DNA of 45,627 bases from Campylobacteraceae bacterium. Lineage in GTDB: Bacteria > Campylobacterota > Campylobacteria > Campylobacterales > Campylobacteraceae. Positions 7,429-15,782 of the stretch are shown piece after piece (position 1 is the stretch's first letter; every line of letters starts with the position of its first letter). The notes beneath the pieces are model-generated. The model did not search any database. It was not told the DNA's origin and saw only the letters and a program-made list of their open reading frames with translations. A program made the position numbers and the translations under genes. Location: NCBI GenBank assembly GCA_031274495.1, contig JAISQB010000019.1, positions 1-45,627 on the forward strand, written 5' to 3'.

Positions 7429-8562
7429 ATGGATTTTAAAGATTTCCAAGCGGGCATCTACAAACAAGAATACCAATATAAAAGCTTTTTACCTTGCAAG
7501 ATAGATCACACTTTCACGTGGAATGATCCGGCTATCAACACAAAACTCGAAGAGGCAATAAAGATTTTAAGCGAACTTGATACATTTGCTGCATTCATAC
7601 CAAATATCGATATATTTATACAAATGCATATAATAAAAGAGGCAAATACATCAAGCAAGATAGAGGGAACTAGAACAGAAATGGATGATATACTTATACC
7701 CAAAGAGCAATTGGATCCCGAAAAAAGAGATGATTGGCAGGAGGTGCAAAATTATATCGAAGCCATAAATTATGCCGTAAAAGAGCTCCAAAACTTACCT
7801 CTTAGCAATAGACTTATCAAAAAAACACACGAAGTGCTTTTGAGCGGCGTGAGAGGCGCGTCGAAGCAGCCCGGAGAATTTAGAAAATCGCAAAATTGGA
7901 TTGGGGGCTCAAGTATCAAAAATGCTTCATTTATACCTCCAAGTCACAATGAAGTGGCTGATTTGATGAGTGATTTGGAAAAATTCCTGCACAATCAAGA
8001 GATTTTTGTCCCTCATCTTATAAAGATAGCTATAGCACATTATCAATTTGAAACTATACATCCATTTTTAGATGGCAACGGCAGAATGGGAAGACTTTTG
8101 ATAACGCTTTACCTTATAAGCAGCGGATTGCTAAAAAAACCGTCCCTTTATCTATCCGATTACATAGAAAAAAATAAAAACAGTTATTACGAGGCTTTAA
8201 CGATTGTTAGAACCAAAAACGACATTGCCCACTGGGTAAAATTTTTTCTTGATGCGGTTATATTCACTGCAAACAGTAGTGTATTGACCTTCAAGTCCAT
8301 TGTAGAGTTAAAGCAAAAAATGGACGCTTTTGTCTTGAAGCTCGGCAGAAAAGCACAAAATGCCAATAATCTGATTGAATTTTTATATAAAACGCCGATT
8401 ATTTCCGTAAATGACATCATAGAGCCTCTTGGGATAAGCAAGCAAACCGCAAATCAACTTGTGAAAGATTTTAGACAAGAGGGCATTTTAAAAGAGATGA
8501 CGGGATTTGAGAGAAATAAGCGTTTTATGTTCAAAAGCTATGTGTACTTATTTATCTCTTAG
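7429..8562 (+). CDS. Fic family AMP-transferase with self-inhibiting N-terminal helix
   Basis: 377 aa. Fic enzymes usually move AMP from ATP onto a Ser, Thr or Tyr of a target protein. The full active motif HPFLDGNGRMGR is at residues 211-222. The inhibitory motif [S/T]xxxE[G/N] is seen as SSKIEG at 75-80, N-terminal to the core, as in class II Fic proteins, so the enzyme should be held in check by its own Glu79. The C-terminal region (about 320-365, SVNDIIEPLGISKQTANQLVKDF) looks like a winged-helix DNA-binding domain. ATG follows AAAGGAG. The gene stands alone with no antitoxin beside it, seems richer in A+T than its neighbours, and lies between 86-bp repeats; its TAG stop is inside the right repeat. 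Target unknown. Confidence 0.92.
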   Translation: MDFKDFQAGIYKQEYQYKSFLPCKIDHTFTWNDPAINTKLEEAIKILSELDTFAAFIPNIDIFIQMHIIKEANTSSKIEGTRTEMDDILIPKEQLDPEKRDDWQEVQNYIEAINYAVKELQNLPLSNRLIKKTHEVLLSGVRGASKQPGEFRKSQNWIGGSSIKNASFIPPSHNEVADLMSDLEKFLHNQEIFVPHLIKIAIAHYQFETIHPFLDGNGRMGRLLITLYLISSGLLKKPSLYLSDYIEKNKNSYYEALTIVRTKNDIAHWVKFFLDAVIFTANSSVLTFKSIVELKQKMDAFVLKLGRKAQNANNLIEFLYKTPIISVNDIIEPLGISKQTANQLVKDFRQEGILKEMTGFERNKRFMFKSYVYLFIS

Positions 8563-8643
8563 TCAAGTTTCGCATCAAAAGTTTGACTAAAAAAATCCTT
8601 AGTCAAGTTTAACGCTCAAAACTTGACTAAGAAGCAAAAAACT
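8558..8643. repeat. 86-bp direct repeat, right copy, flanking fic
   Basis: Second copy of the 7314-7399 repeat. It supplies the fic stop codon (TAG at 8560-8562) and contains the same two hairpins; its second hairpin is identical to that of the left copy. It ends right before the rnhB stop, so its hairpins may also end transcription from both sides. Confidence 0.9.
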
Positions 8644-9198
8644 CTAAAACAACCCCTCCTCCAACGCCTTTATCTTAAAGCTTTTTCGTTGGATGGGGCT
8701 GGGACCGAACTGTTTGATGGCTTTTATGTGTGAGGCGGAGCCGTAGCCTTTGTGTTTGGCAAATCCGTATTGCGGGTATAGTTTGTCCATCTCTACCATA
8801 TATCTGTCGCGTGTGACTTTTGCTAAGATGCTCGCGGCGCTCACTTCGGGTACTTTTGCATCGGCTTTTATCATCGTTTGCACGCCTTTTACACCAAACG
8901 CGCAGTTGCCGTCCATAAGGATGTCGCTCTCTTTGAAGTGCTCTTTTATCGCCGATATCGCCTCCCTCAAGCACGCGCTTAAGCCTTTTTTGTCCACTTC
9001 ATCGTGGGAAAATAGGACGATTTTGTAAAGCGCGTTTTTGGCGATCTCCTCAAACAACTCCTCTCGTTTTTTTGGGCTCAAAGCTTTAGAGTCCGCGACC
9101 CCTTTGACGCTACTTTGCAAAACGCACCCCGCGACCGCTAAAGGACCCGCCAGACATCCGCGCCCGGCTTCGTCAATACCGCAAAGACTATTTGACAA
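8644..9198 (-). CDS. rnhB: Ribonuclease HII
   Basis: 184 aa; nicks at ribonucleotides embedded in DNA. The motif GIDEAGRG provides the first two acids (D9, E10), ILMDGNCAFG gives the next Asp near 94, and the VTRDRYM segment the fourth. ADSKALSPKKRE near residue 36-47 is also typical. It is close to the short end of the family, with no extra domains. The start overlaps the end of the nitroreductase gene by 11 bp, so it is the second gene of a two-gene leftward unit. Confidence 0.95.
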   Translation of the reverse strand: MSNSLCGIDEAGRGCLAGPLAVAGCVLQSSVKGVADSKALSPKKREELFEEIAKNALYKIVLFSHDEVDKKGLSACLREAISAIKEHFKESDILMDGNCAFGVKGVQTMIKADAKVPEVSAASILAKVTRDRYMVEMDKLYPQYGFAKHKGYGSASHIKAIKQFGPSPIQRKSFKIKALEEGLF

Positions 9199-9826
9199 AA
9201 GTTACTATCTTCTCAAGCGACCAGCGGATCTGGTCTGTTTGCTCGCCGGCTCTGTAGCCAAACGCTATGGCTAAAGCTATCTTGTATGATTTTTTGTCAA
9301 ATTCGGGGATATTTTCGGCAAGTGCGGCTTTTAATTTTTTGGCGTTGAACCCCTCCAGCGGACAAGAGTCTATGCCAAGAGCGGCTGCCGCGGTCATCAT
9401 ATTTGCCCCCGCGATATAAGCTTGCATCTTTGCCCAGCTCGTGACATCCGCCTCCAAATCGTTTTCAAGAAAGCTGATGAGCTCCCTTTTCCCGCTCTCC
9501 ACCGCTTTGATATCTTTTTCGATCCTGCCAAACGCTTCATCCAGATACTCGCTTGTCTGTTTGAAAAACTTAGCTTTTCTTGAAAGCAGTATCACAAGAT
9601 GAGAACTTGTCGCGACTTGCGGCTGCCCAAAAAACGCCTCTTCAAGAGCTTTTTTGACTTTGGCGCTCTCTATGACCAAAAAATGCCAAGGCTCAAGACC
9701 AAACGATGATGGCGAAAGTCTGCCCGCCTCCAGCACAGCGACGATCTCCTTTTTCGAGATCCTCCTCTTATCGTCAAACAGCTTGCACGCATGACGAAAT
9801 TTCATGGCTTTTATGAATTCACTCAT
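9188..9826 (-). CDS. Nitroreductase family FMN oxidoreductase
   Basis: 212 aa, by choosing the Met at 9826, which follows GGAGG at 8-9 bases; the open frame extends to 9922 but has no such site there. Family features are the FMN phosphate-binding RHACKLFDD near residue 10, the SPSSFGLEPWHFLV block at about 38-51, and the Ala/Gly-rich AAAALGIDSCPLEGFN region near 147-163 that is typical of NfsB-like enzymes. It should reduce nitro or quinone compounds with NAD(P)H. The natural substrate cannot be told. Cotranscribed with rnhB. Confidence 0.9.
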   Translation of the reverse strand: MSEFIKAMKFRHACKLFDDKRRISKKEIVAVLEAGRLSPSSFGLEPWHFLVIESAKVKKALEEAFFGQPQVATSSHLVILLSRKAKFFKQTSEYLDEAFGRIEKDIKAVESGKRELISFLENDLEADVTSWAKMQAYIAGANMMTAAAALGIDSCPLEGFNAKKLKAALAENIPEFDKKSYKIALAIAFGYRAGEQTDQIRWSLEKIVTFVK

Positions 9827-10065
9827 CTCTTGCCTCCAAATATTTAATGCGTTCATAATGATACCTAAAATCACAGTAATTAAGCAATGTAAAACTCTTT
9901 TTGGAGTAGGATAACGCGACAAGTTAGATACTTTTTGTTAGCAGAAGTAGCACAAGCAAGCAAAGGGGTAGAGAAAAATTTCCGCTCTCAAAAACAGCCG
10001 TGATAGCGCCCGAAAAACGGACATAAAGGGGCGAGAGGGGCGGTTTTGAAGTTGAGTTGGTTTTT

Positions 10066-10074
10066 TGATATGAT
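10066..10074 (+). promoter_or_regulatory. Extended -10 promoter of hemJ
   Basis: TGATATGAT after a T-rich run, 24 bp before the hemJ ATG. The rest of the 272-bp spacer (9827-10098) shows no gene. Confidence 0.5.
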
Positions 10075-10098
10075 TAGAAAAAATTAAAAAGGTCAAAT

Positions 10099-10614
10099 AT
10101 GGAGTACTATTTATACATCAAGGCGTTTCACATTGTAGCGTTTATGTCGTGGATGGCGATGCTTTTTTATCTGCCAAGACTTTTTGTCTACCACGCCGAG
10201 CATAAAGAGAAAAAAGAGTTTTGCGGAGTTGTCGAGGTGCAGGAGCGCCTTTTATATAAAGCTATCGGATTGCCCGCTTTTTGGGCTACGCTGATAAGCG
10301 GTCTGGCGATGATAGCGCTCAATTTAGACCTGCTTCGCCCCTCCATCAACGGCGGCTGGATGCATGTGAAGCTCACCGTTTTGGTGCTTTTGATCGCCTA
10401 CTCATTTTCGCTCGAATACTACAGAAAACAGCTAAAAAACGGCACCTGTAAAAGAAGCGGCAAGTTTTTCAGGGCATACAATGAAGTCCCCACGCTGCTT
10501 TCCATCATCATCGTCGTATGCGCCGTCACAAAAGAGTTTTATCCGATTTTTACGATTTTTATGGTAGCGCTGTTTGCGTTTATAGCTTTTATGATTATGA
10601 AAAAAAGGAGTTAA
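10099..10614 (+). CDS. hemJ: Protoporphyrinogen oxidase HemJ
   Basis: 171 aa; oxidises protoporphyrinogen IX to protoporphyrin IX in the inner membrane in bacteria without HemG or HemY. There are four to five hydrophobic segments. The N-terminal signature AFHIVAFMSWMAMLFYLPRLFVYH contains the conserved His11 and the Trp/Arg typical of the family, and GGWMHVKL near residue 85-92 carries the conserved Lys. Length fits the UPF0093 family. Start has a modest AAAAAGG site. The next gene begins one base after its stop. Confidence 0.9.
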   Translation: MEYYLYIKAFHIVAFMSWMAMLFYLPRLFVYHAEHKEKKEFCGVVEVQERLLYKAIGLPAFWATLISGLAMIALNLDLLRPSINGGWMHVKLTVLVLLIAYSFSLEYYRKQLKNGTCKRSGKFFRAYNEVPTLLSIIIVVCAVTKEFYPIFTIFMVALFAFIAFMIMKKRS

Positions 10615-10615
10615 T

Positions 10616-11371
10616 ATGCGCTTTTTAAGCATATTGGTAGGTTTGGGCGCGGCTTTTATCTTGAGCGGTTGCATTATCTCAAATGCCCCCGTCACGGATA
10701 GAACGCAGCTTGTTTTGGTGGATGCGAAAAAGGAGAAGGCGCTGGGACTTAGCGAGGCGGAGTCCATCTTGAAAAACGCTACATTAAGCGCGAATAAGAC
10801 TTTGACGAATAAAATCGTTGAAATCGGCAAGCGCATAGTAGCGGTATCCGACGACGCGAAGCAGTATGAGTGGGATTTTTATCTTTTGGAAGATCCGACG
10901 ATAAATGCTTTCGCACTGCCCGGCGGTAAAGTCTTTTTTTATACGGGTATCTTGAAGCTGATGAGCAATGACGACCAGATAGCGACGGTAATGGGACACG
11001 AGATAGCCCACGTATTGGCGCATCACGGTGCGGAGAGGATGAGTCAGCAGATGGTAAGCAATGTCGGGGCGCAGATACTCTCCTCTGTTCTTAACATCCC
11101 CGCCGAATATAAAGGTCTTTACAGCACAGCTTACGGCATCGCCAGCAATGTCGGCGTGATATTGCCATTTAGCCGCAAACACGAAAGCGAAGCCGACACG
11201 ATAGGGGTCTATCTGATGAAAAAAGCGGGTTACAATCCCAATGAAGCGGTAAAATTTTGGCAAAAAATGGCCGAAGCTTCACGGGGCTCAAAGCTCGAAT
11301 TTCTATCCACCCACCCCTCAGACGAGAGGCGTATAAAGGATATAGAGGCATATATCAAGACGCTGGAGTAG
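10616..11371 (+). CDS. M48 family metalloprotease lipoprotein
   Basis: 251 aa. Signal peptide with lipobox LSGC, giving a lipid-modified Cys near residue 19. The zinc motif HEIAHVLAHH is near 128-137 and the third ligand Glu is in HESEADTIG near 191. This set-up matches the periplasmic Oma1/LoiP/BepA-type peptidases (YcaL/YggG in E. coli), which clear misfolded outer-membrane proteins. There is no TPR domain after the protease, so it is closer to LoiP or YcaL than BepA. The role is inferred from the family. Confidence 0.92.
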   Translation: MRFLSILVGLGAAFILSGCIISNAPVTDRTQLVLVDAKKEKALGLSEAESILKNATLSANKTLTNKIVEIGKRIVAVSDDAKQYEWDFYLLEDPTINAFALPGGKVFFYTGILKLMSNDDQIATVMGHEIAHVLAHHGAERMSQQMVSNVGAQILSSVLNIPAEYKGLYSTAYGIASNVGVILPFSRKHESEADTIGVYLMKKAGYNPNEAVKFWQKMAEASRGSKLEFLSTHPSDERRIKDIEAYIKTLE

Positions 11372-11454
11372 CTGTTTTTGATATTTTGAGGATATAGCGG
11401 CGGCGTAATTTATGCTTATGCTGCTTATCCCAAATTTTCACGCTTGCCCTCTCT

Positions 11455-11568
11455 TCATTATTCCCGCGTAGGTGGGAATCCAAATTAAAAAGCTCTTGAT
11501 TTGTAAGTTATCTGTGCCGTTTTCTATAATGATCAAATTATTTGGATTACCACTTTCACGGGAATGAC
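11455..11568. repeat. MITE-like palindromic repeat (ATTCCCGCG.../...CGGGAAT)
   Basis: The ends are inverted relatives: ATTCCCGCGTAGGTGGGAAT followed by CCA on the left, and TGGATTACCACTTTCACGGG followed by AAT on the right. Both are the well-known proteobacterial dispersed repeat that yields the false peptides WIPxYAGM and HSRESGNP; the minus frame here reads SHSRESGNPNN and WIPTYAGIM. The inside is AT-rich and holds no gene. About 114 bp, just behind the DUF2179 gene's stop. Confidence 0.75.
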
Positions 11569-11582
11569 TTAAGAAAAAGCGC

Positions 11583-12197
11583 CTACTTTCTAATCCCCCT
11601 CGTGAAAAAGTTGATGATATTCCGCTTAGATTTTGCCTCACTTATGGGCAAGCCTTGCTCGCTGATGAAGCGTATATCCTCTATCGAGTAGACGGCGTTT
11701 GGATTGTAGTGCAAGATGACTGGGAGGATTTTGGGGACATCGGCTCTTTTGATGACTGTGAATACGACATTTACCGCTCCCGTGTTACCCTCCGCGTCCA
11801 AGACGGTGACTGCGTATCCGCTCGCTCTTAACTCCGCCGCCAAAGCGTAGGAGTCTTTTTTCGTGATGATGCGCACTACCACCGTTCCTATGGCGAGTTT
11901 TCCCTCTATAAAAATGCCCAGAAAATTGCCTATCGAGTAGCCCAGTGCGTAAGCGAAAAAGTGGCTGATGTGCGTGAGATTTGCCATAACTTGCGTGATA
12001 GCCGCAAGCCAGATACATATTTCAACAAAGCCTAGCACGGGGGCAAGATATTTCATACCTTTGGATAAAAATATAATTCTCATCGTCCCAATCGTCACAT
12101 CCGTAATCCTCGCCAAACAGATGAGCATCGGGATACCGTAAGTTTTAAAAAAGTCGCTCGCAATGATCTCGTTTAAAGTTTCCATTCTTATGTCCAT
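11583..12197 (-). CDS. DUF2179/UPF0316 membrane protein
   Basis: 204 aa. Three hydrophobic segments fill residues about 18-110, followed by a soluble C-terminal domain of about 90 residues with VVRIITKKDSYALAAELRASGYAVTVLDAEG, the DUF2179 fold known from YitT-type and UPF0316 proteins. The function of the family is unknown; the C-terminal domain resembles small regulatory sensor domains. The start may be this ATG or the Met at residue 5; neither has a good ribosome site. It is alone on the minus strand. Confidence 0.8.
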   Translation of the reverse strand: MDIRMETLNEIIASDFFKTYGIPMLICLARITDVTIGTMRIIFLSKGMKYLAPVLGFVEICIWLAAITQVMANLTHISHFFAYALGYSIGNFLGIFIEGKLAIGTVVVRIITKKDSYALAAELRASGYAVTVLDAEGNTGAVNVVFTVIKRADVPKILPVILHYNPNAVYSIEDIRFISEQGLPISEAKSKRNIINFFTRGIRK

Positions 12198-12308
12198 AAA
12201 ATTTTTGTCTATTATATCTCATAAAAGCACCCGCAAAAAGCGTTAAAATCATTATGTAAGTTTATTTAATATAAAATTTATCTTTTCAAAAATCCAAAAG
12301 GATGACTT

Positions 12309-12947
12309 ATGCAAAACAGACCGCTCTCGAACCGCCGTATCGCGAATGTGGCGATTTTTTTCACGTGGGCTATGTTGATTGTCTATTTTTTTCAGGTGAT
12401 ACTAAACTATATCTACGAAGTTGCCGGCCCTTTGTTTGTCGCCGAAGATATGTCTGCTTTTTTGAAATTTACCGCTTTATATTTGGTTGCTACTCTTAGC
12501 ATTGTTGTATTTATCATAATTTATCTTATAATTTTTTTAGTCTGGTTTTACAGAGCATACGCCAATCTTCACGAGGTAAACGCCATGCCCAAATACTCCA
12601 AAAGTTGGGCTGTGTGGAGTTGGATTATCCCGATAGTAAACTTTTATCTGCCGTTTCAAATACTAAAAGAGATGTACGCCAAAACGGCGCAACTTTTGAG
12701 CGATTCGCCCGAGCGCGATAGGCTTAAAAACGGTGTGCCTACGGTCAATATTTTTTGGGCGCTATTTCTTATATGTATAGCTTTTGATATTGTCTATTTT
12801 GTCAGTATATTTCCGGATTTGTCGGTGTTTTTTGATATTTCTATGTTTATCTTGCTTGTTCCGGCTGCCCGGTACACGGCAAAAATCATCGATGATTATG
12901 CGCAAGCCGAAGAACAACTGCTGAGCGAAAAGGGCTTTATCTGCTAA
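12309..12947 (+). CDS. DUF4328 four-helix membrane protein
   Basis: 212 aa. Four hydrophobic segments at about 13-33, 52-80, 95-115 and 148-190. The motif WFYRAYANLHEV followed by WAVWSWIIPIVNFYLPFQIL is the DUF4328 signature, a family without known function. ATG follows AAAAGGATGA. Its stop lies inside the end of the convergent pldA gene (11-bp overlap). Confidence 0.8.
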   Translation: MQNRPLSNRRIANVAIFFTWAMLIVYFFQVILNYIYEVAGPLFVAEDMSAFLKFTALYLVATLSIVVFIIIYLIIFLVWFYRAYANLHEVNAMPKYSKSWAVWSWIIPIVNFYLPFQILKEMYAKTAQLLSDSPERDRLKNGVPTVNIFWALFLICIAFDIVYFVSIFPDLSVFFDISMFILLVPAARYTAKIIDDYAQAEEQLLSEKGFIC

Positions 12948-13860
12948 ACGAGAAGCCCAGCCCAAGCCGCCTTGTTCTGCGATTATAGTCTATTAAACTC
13001 TCACCATACCCGTCAAAGTACTGCACATAGCCGAAAAGTCCGTTTTGCCAAAGAGAAAAAGTCCAGTCTGCCTGCACGGCGCCTCTGTTGTCGCTAAAGT
13101 CAAAATTATTTCGCAAAAGCAGCTTAAAAACGTGCTCTTTATACGGATATATGAGCGTCAAATCGCCATACCCCATATAGTCAAGTATGTCGTGGTTGTC
13201 GTCATCGTCGGGATTTTCATAGACGCGATACCATACACGCGGATTGATAAAAAACCCCTTATATTGCAGCATCACATCCAGATAGAGTCTATTCCACGAG
13301 CGGGAGCTACTTTCGCTCTGCCCGTTTGACTCGTGCAGGAAGCCGAATTTGTAGTTTTTGATGGGGGATTTGTTGTTGTACCACGGGATACTCACATAAA
13401 TCTCAGGCAGATAGTTGGTCTCGCGAAAAGGGGAGGAGTGTTTATAAAGCTGCCACCACGAACGCTGCGTATATGCTAGACTTAGCGTCTCTTTAAATCC
13501 TAAAAAATCATACAAAATATCTTTTTTAAGGCTAAGCTGAAACGCCACCTCCGTGCGCTGCCTATCATCGTGCATCACAAAATCGTGAGTCATAGGCAAA
13601 AGGTAGTTCGACTTGTACGGGTCGATATTAAAGATAGAGCCCGCCATCTGAAAAGCGGTATTGCGCGTCGCATTGTCGGTATATTCGTCGAGATACGCAT
13701 CAAAATACTGCTCTTTTCTTTGAAGCGCCAAAAAAGCCCCATCCCTCAAAGGCGACGCATCCTCAAATGCTTCAGACCTATCAGTATCATTGCCTACCTG
13801 CGCAAAACCCACCCCGCACAACAAAACCGCCAAAAGAAATATTCTCATCACAACCCTCAT
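12937..13860 (-). CDS. pldA: Outer membrane phospholipase A
   Basis: 307 aa with a signal peptide ending near GFAQ. It is an outer-membrane barrel that hydrolyses phospholipids that have reached the outer leaflet. The catalytic set H176, S178 (HESNGQ) and N190 (SWNRLY) has exactly the spacing of His142, Ser144 and Asn156 of the E. coli enzyme. The segments after it alternate as beta strands, and the protein ends in Phe-Ser-Phe-Ser-Arg, near the usual aromatic barrel end. The Met at residue 5 is an alternative start. Overlaps the convergent DUF4328 gene by 11 bp. Confidence 0.92.
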   Translation of the reverse strand: MRVVMRIFLLAVLLCGVGFAQVGNDTDRSEAFEDASPLRDGAFLALQRKEQYFDAYLDEYTDNATRNTAFQMAGSIFNIDPYKSNYLLPMTHDFVMHDDRQRTEVAFQLSLKKDILYDFLGFKETLSLAYTQRSWWQLYKHSSPFRETNYLPEIYVSIPWYNNKSPIKNYKFGFLHESNGQSESSSRSWNRLYLDVMLQYKGFFINPRVWYRVYENPDDDDNHDILDYMGYGDLTLIYPYKEHVFKLLLRNNFDFSDNRGAVQADWTFSLWQNGLFGYVQYFDGYGESLIDYNRRTRRLGLGFSFSR

Positions 13861-13932
13861 TTTTTTCGTAATTATACTACTTAAAGCGCGAATTTAGCGG
13901 ATAAAATTAAAGTTATGCGGATAATTAGCATC

Positions 13933-15153
13933 TCAAATTTCCCTTTGCCCGTGCGCCTCTATCTTCGCCATATACGCCCTCTTCATCGCCTCTTCGAATG
14001 TTTCGTTGTCTTTATATTCATAGCCGAATACCTCGCTCCATAACGAGGCGTCTTCCATACAGAGGTAGAAAAAGACCTCGCCGTGCCACGCCGCGAATGC
14101 TTTGTAGAGTGTGCTAAACATCTGCTTTTTTATGCCCAGCGGGTAGGAGAATTTGCCTTGCGTTTGCAAAAGGGGCATTTGGAGGATTTTTGTCTGCGCC
14201 GCCCCAGCGCGAATCTGCCTTAGAACGGGCTTTGTAAAGGTGAGTGTGCCGATGGAGATGAGGGCTACGCTTTTGGGATTAAATTTTTGCATAAGCTCTT
14301 TGGCAGCGGCTTCGTATTCATCTTGCCACCCCTCGAACCAGACCATCGGGTGAAAGTGAAAGCCCACCAAAACGCCATTTTGCGCTAATGTTTCCGCCGC
14401 CTCTATGCGCCGTTTTAGGCTCGCGGTCAGGTGCTCTTCATTGTCTATGACGGTCTGCGGATTTAGCGAAAAGGTGCAGATGATGTTGGACGGCAGGGGA
14501 GTTTTTAAAAGATAGGCTACATTGTCGCTTTTACTCTTAAACTCCAAAATCACATTCGGATTTTGGCGCGCGAACTCTATCAAAGCCTCCAGCACGCCGC
14601 CGCTGTTGCCCCACATCAACGAATCCGACGACTGTCCCGTGCCGATGTGGTAGATTTTATCTTTGTCAAATTTCAAAGCGAAGAGTTTTGTAGCAAAATC
14701 TCTATCTATCACGATATCTTGATAAAACGACTGTATGGAGCAGTAAGAACAGCCAAATCCGCACCCCTCGTACGCGTCAAGCGTCAAGAGATTGCAGCAT
14801 CTGGTCTTTTCACTCGCCACGGGACACCTGCCAAATCCCGCCGCGCTTTTTTCTTGTATATGCAGGCTGTTTTGGCGGTAAATTGGCTTTTGTTTTAAGT
14901 TTTTGTCATATTTTTTGGGAGCGTTTTTTAACTCTTCGTATCTCTTTTTGAGGTAGCCAAAATCGCCCTCGCCCCACACATCCTCTATATCCTCACCCCA
15001 CATTTGAAGATCCACCGCTATCGTGATTAAAAGCTGTATCTGCGCAAAAGTGAGGCGGTGAAATGCTGCCTTTTGCCTTAAAAGTGGGCGCGTCTTCTCT
15101 TCAAGGCTCAAAAATGCCGTATGCTCTTTCGCGCTCTCAAACCGCTCAAACAT
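13933..15153 (-). CDS. Spore-photoproduct-lyase-like radical SAM protein
   Basis: 406 aa. The iron-sulfur motif CxxxCxxC is C131, C135 and C138 in EGCGFGCSYCSIQ. The following parts (GTGQSSDSLMWGN, LEFKSKSDN, GFHFHPM and WFEGW) resemble the SPL family, which repairs thymine dimers in spores. Campylobacterota do not make spores, so this is an SPL-like homologue of unknown substrate; many bacteria have one. The start overlaps the end of the nucleosidase-like gene by 8 bp, so the two are an operon. Confidence 0.85.
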   Translation of the reverse strand: MFERFESAKEHTAFLSLEEKTRPLLRQKAAFHRLTFAQIQLLITIAVDLQMWGEDIEDVWGEGDFGYLKKRYEELKNAPKKYDKNLKQKPIYRQNSLHIQEKSAAGFGRCPVASEKTRCCNLLTLDAYEGCGFGCSYCSIQSFYQDIVIDRDFATKLFALKFDKDKIYHIGTGQSSDSLMWGNSGGVLEALIEFARQNPNVILEFKSKSDNVAYLLKTPLPSNIICTFSLNPQTVIDNEEHLTASLKRRIEAAETLAQNGVLVGFHFHPMVWFEGWQDEYEAAAKELMQKFNPKSVALISIGTLTFTKPVLRQIRAGAAQTKILQMPLLQTQGKFSYPLGIKKQMFSTLYKAFAAWHGEVFFYLCMEDASLWSEVFGYEYKDNETFEEAMKRAYMAKIEAHGQREI

Positions 15154-15664
15154 ATCTACTCCACATCGGTATGGTTTTTTGTATCAACGCGCCCACTTTC
15201 GCCTTTGATGGGGTCTCATCCTCCAGATAGTCCGACACCACTTTAAATATATATTTTTCCACATCCCCGCTCTGTAAAAACGCCCCGCTCTCCATATCTA
15301 CAAGCGTTGATGAGATATCTTTCGCGCTTGATACCGGAGCGGCACAGGCGCAAAGGGATGCGTAGGGGATATCCAAATCTTTATGGGTCGCGCAAAAGAG
15401 TGAGCCTATCTTGATATCTTTGTCGGCACAGCCAGCGATACCTATATTTATAAGCCTCTGCGCTCGAAAAAGCTCTAACGCGTACTTTAGCGCCTCTTTG
15501 GTTTTTTGCGCGCCGACTCCTGAGGCGATGAGGACAATGCCCTCTTTCTGGTAGATGTTGAATGGTCGGCGTCTTGTGCATTTTAGTCCGAAATAGCCTA
15601 TTATCGGTTTTGCTTCGGCGATGAGAGCCGTGTGTATGAGTGTTGTGATGTTGATTTGTTCCAT
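15146..15664 (-). CDS. Short nucleoside phosphorylase/nucleosidase-like protein
   Basis: 172 aa from the Met at 15664; the open frame extends to 15718, but neither start has a clear ribosome site. Features of the MTA/SAH and futalosine nucleosidase fold are ALIAEAKPII at the N-terminus, LIASGVGAQKTKEAL near 49-63, INIGIAGC near 77-84, and the purine/ribose site LVDMESGAFL near 124-133 followed by KVVSDYLED, where the catalytic Asp is expected. It is some 60 residues shorter than the usual enzyme, so it may be a slimmed relative. Which nucleoside it splits is unknown. Coupled with the SPL-like gene. Confidence 0.75.
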   Translation of the reverse strand: MEQINITTLIHTALIAEAKPIIGYFGLKCTRRRPFNIYQKEGIVLIASGVGAQKTKEALKYALELFRAQRLINIGIAGCADKDIKIGSLFCATHKDLDIPYASLCACAAPVSSAKDISSTLVDMESGAFLQSGDVEKYIFKVVSDYLEDETPSKAKVGALIQKTIPMWSRYV

Positions 15665-15782
15665 TACGCAATTGTACCGTTTTAGCAATAAATTTAGGAC
15701 AAAATGCGTATAAATCAAATATATTTAATGAAATTAGCGCTAAAATCTATCCATTCAAATATTTACCGACAAGGGAGCAAAT

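Noticed and set aside
7314-8643. fic locus as an integron cassette
   Set aside because: The repeat ends do not show the attC core boxes in the expected places and no integrase is seen.
11438-11641. 67-aa frame with SHSRESGNP and WIPTYAGIM
   Set aside because: A known false protein produced by the dispersed palindromic repeat.
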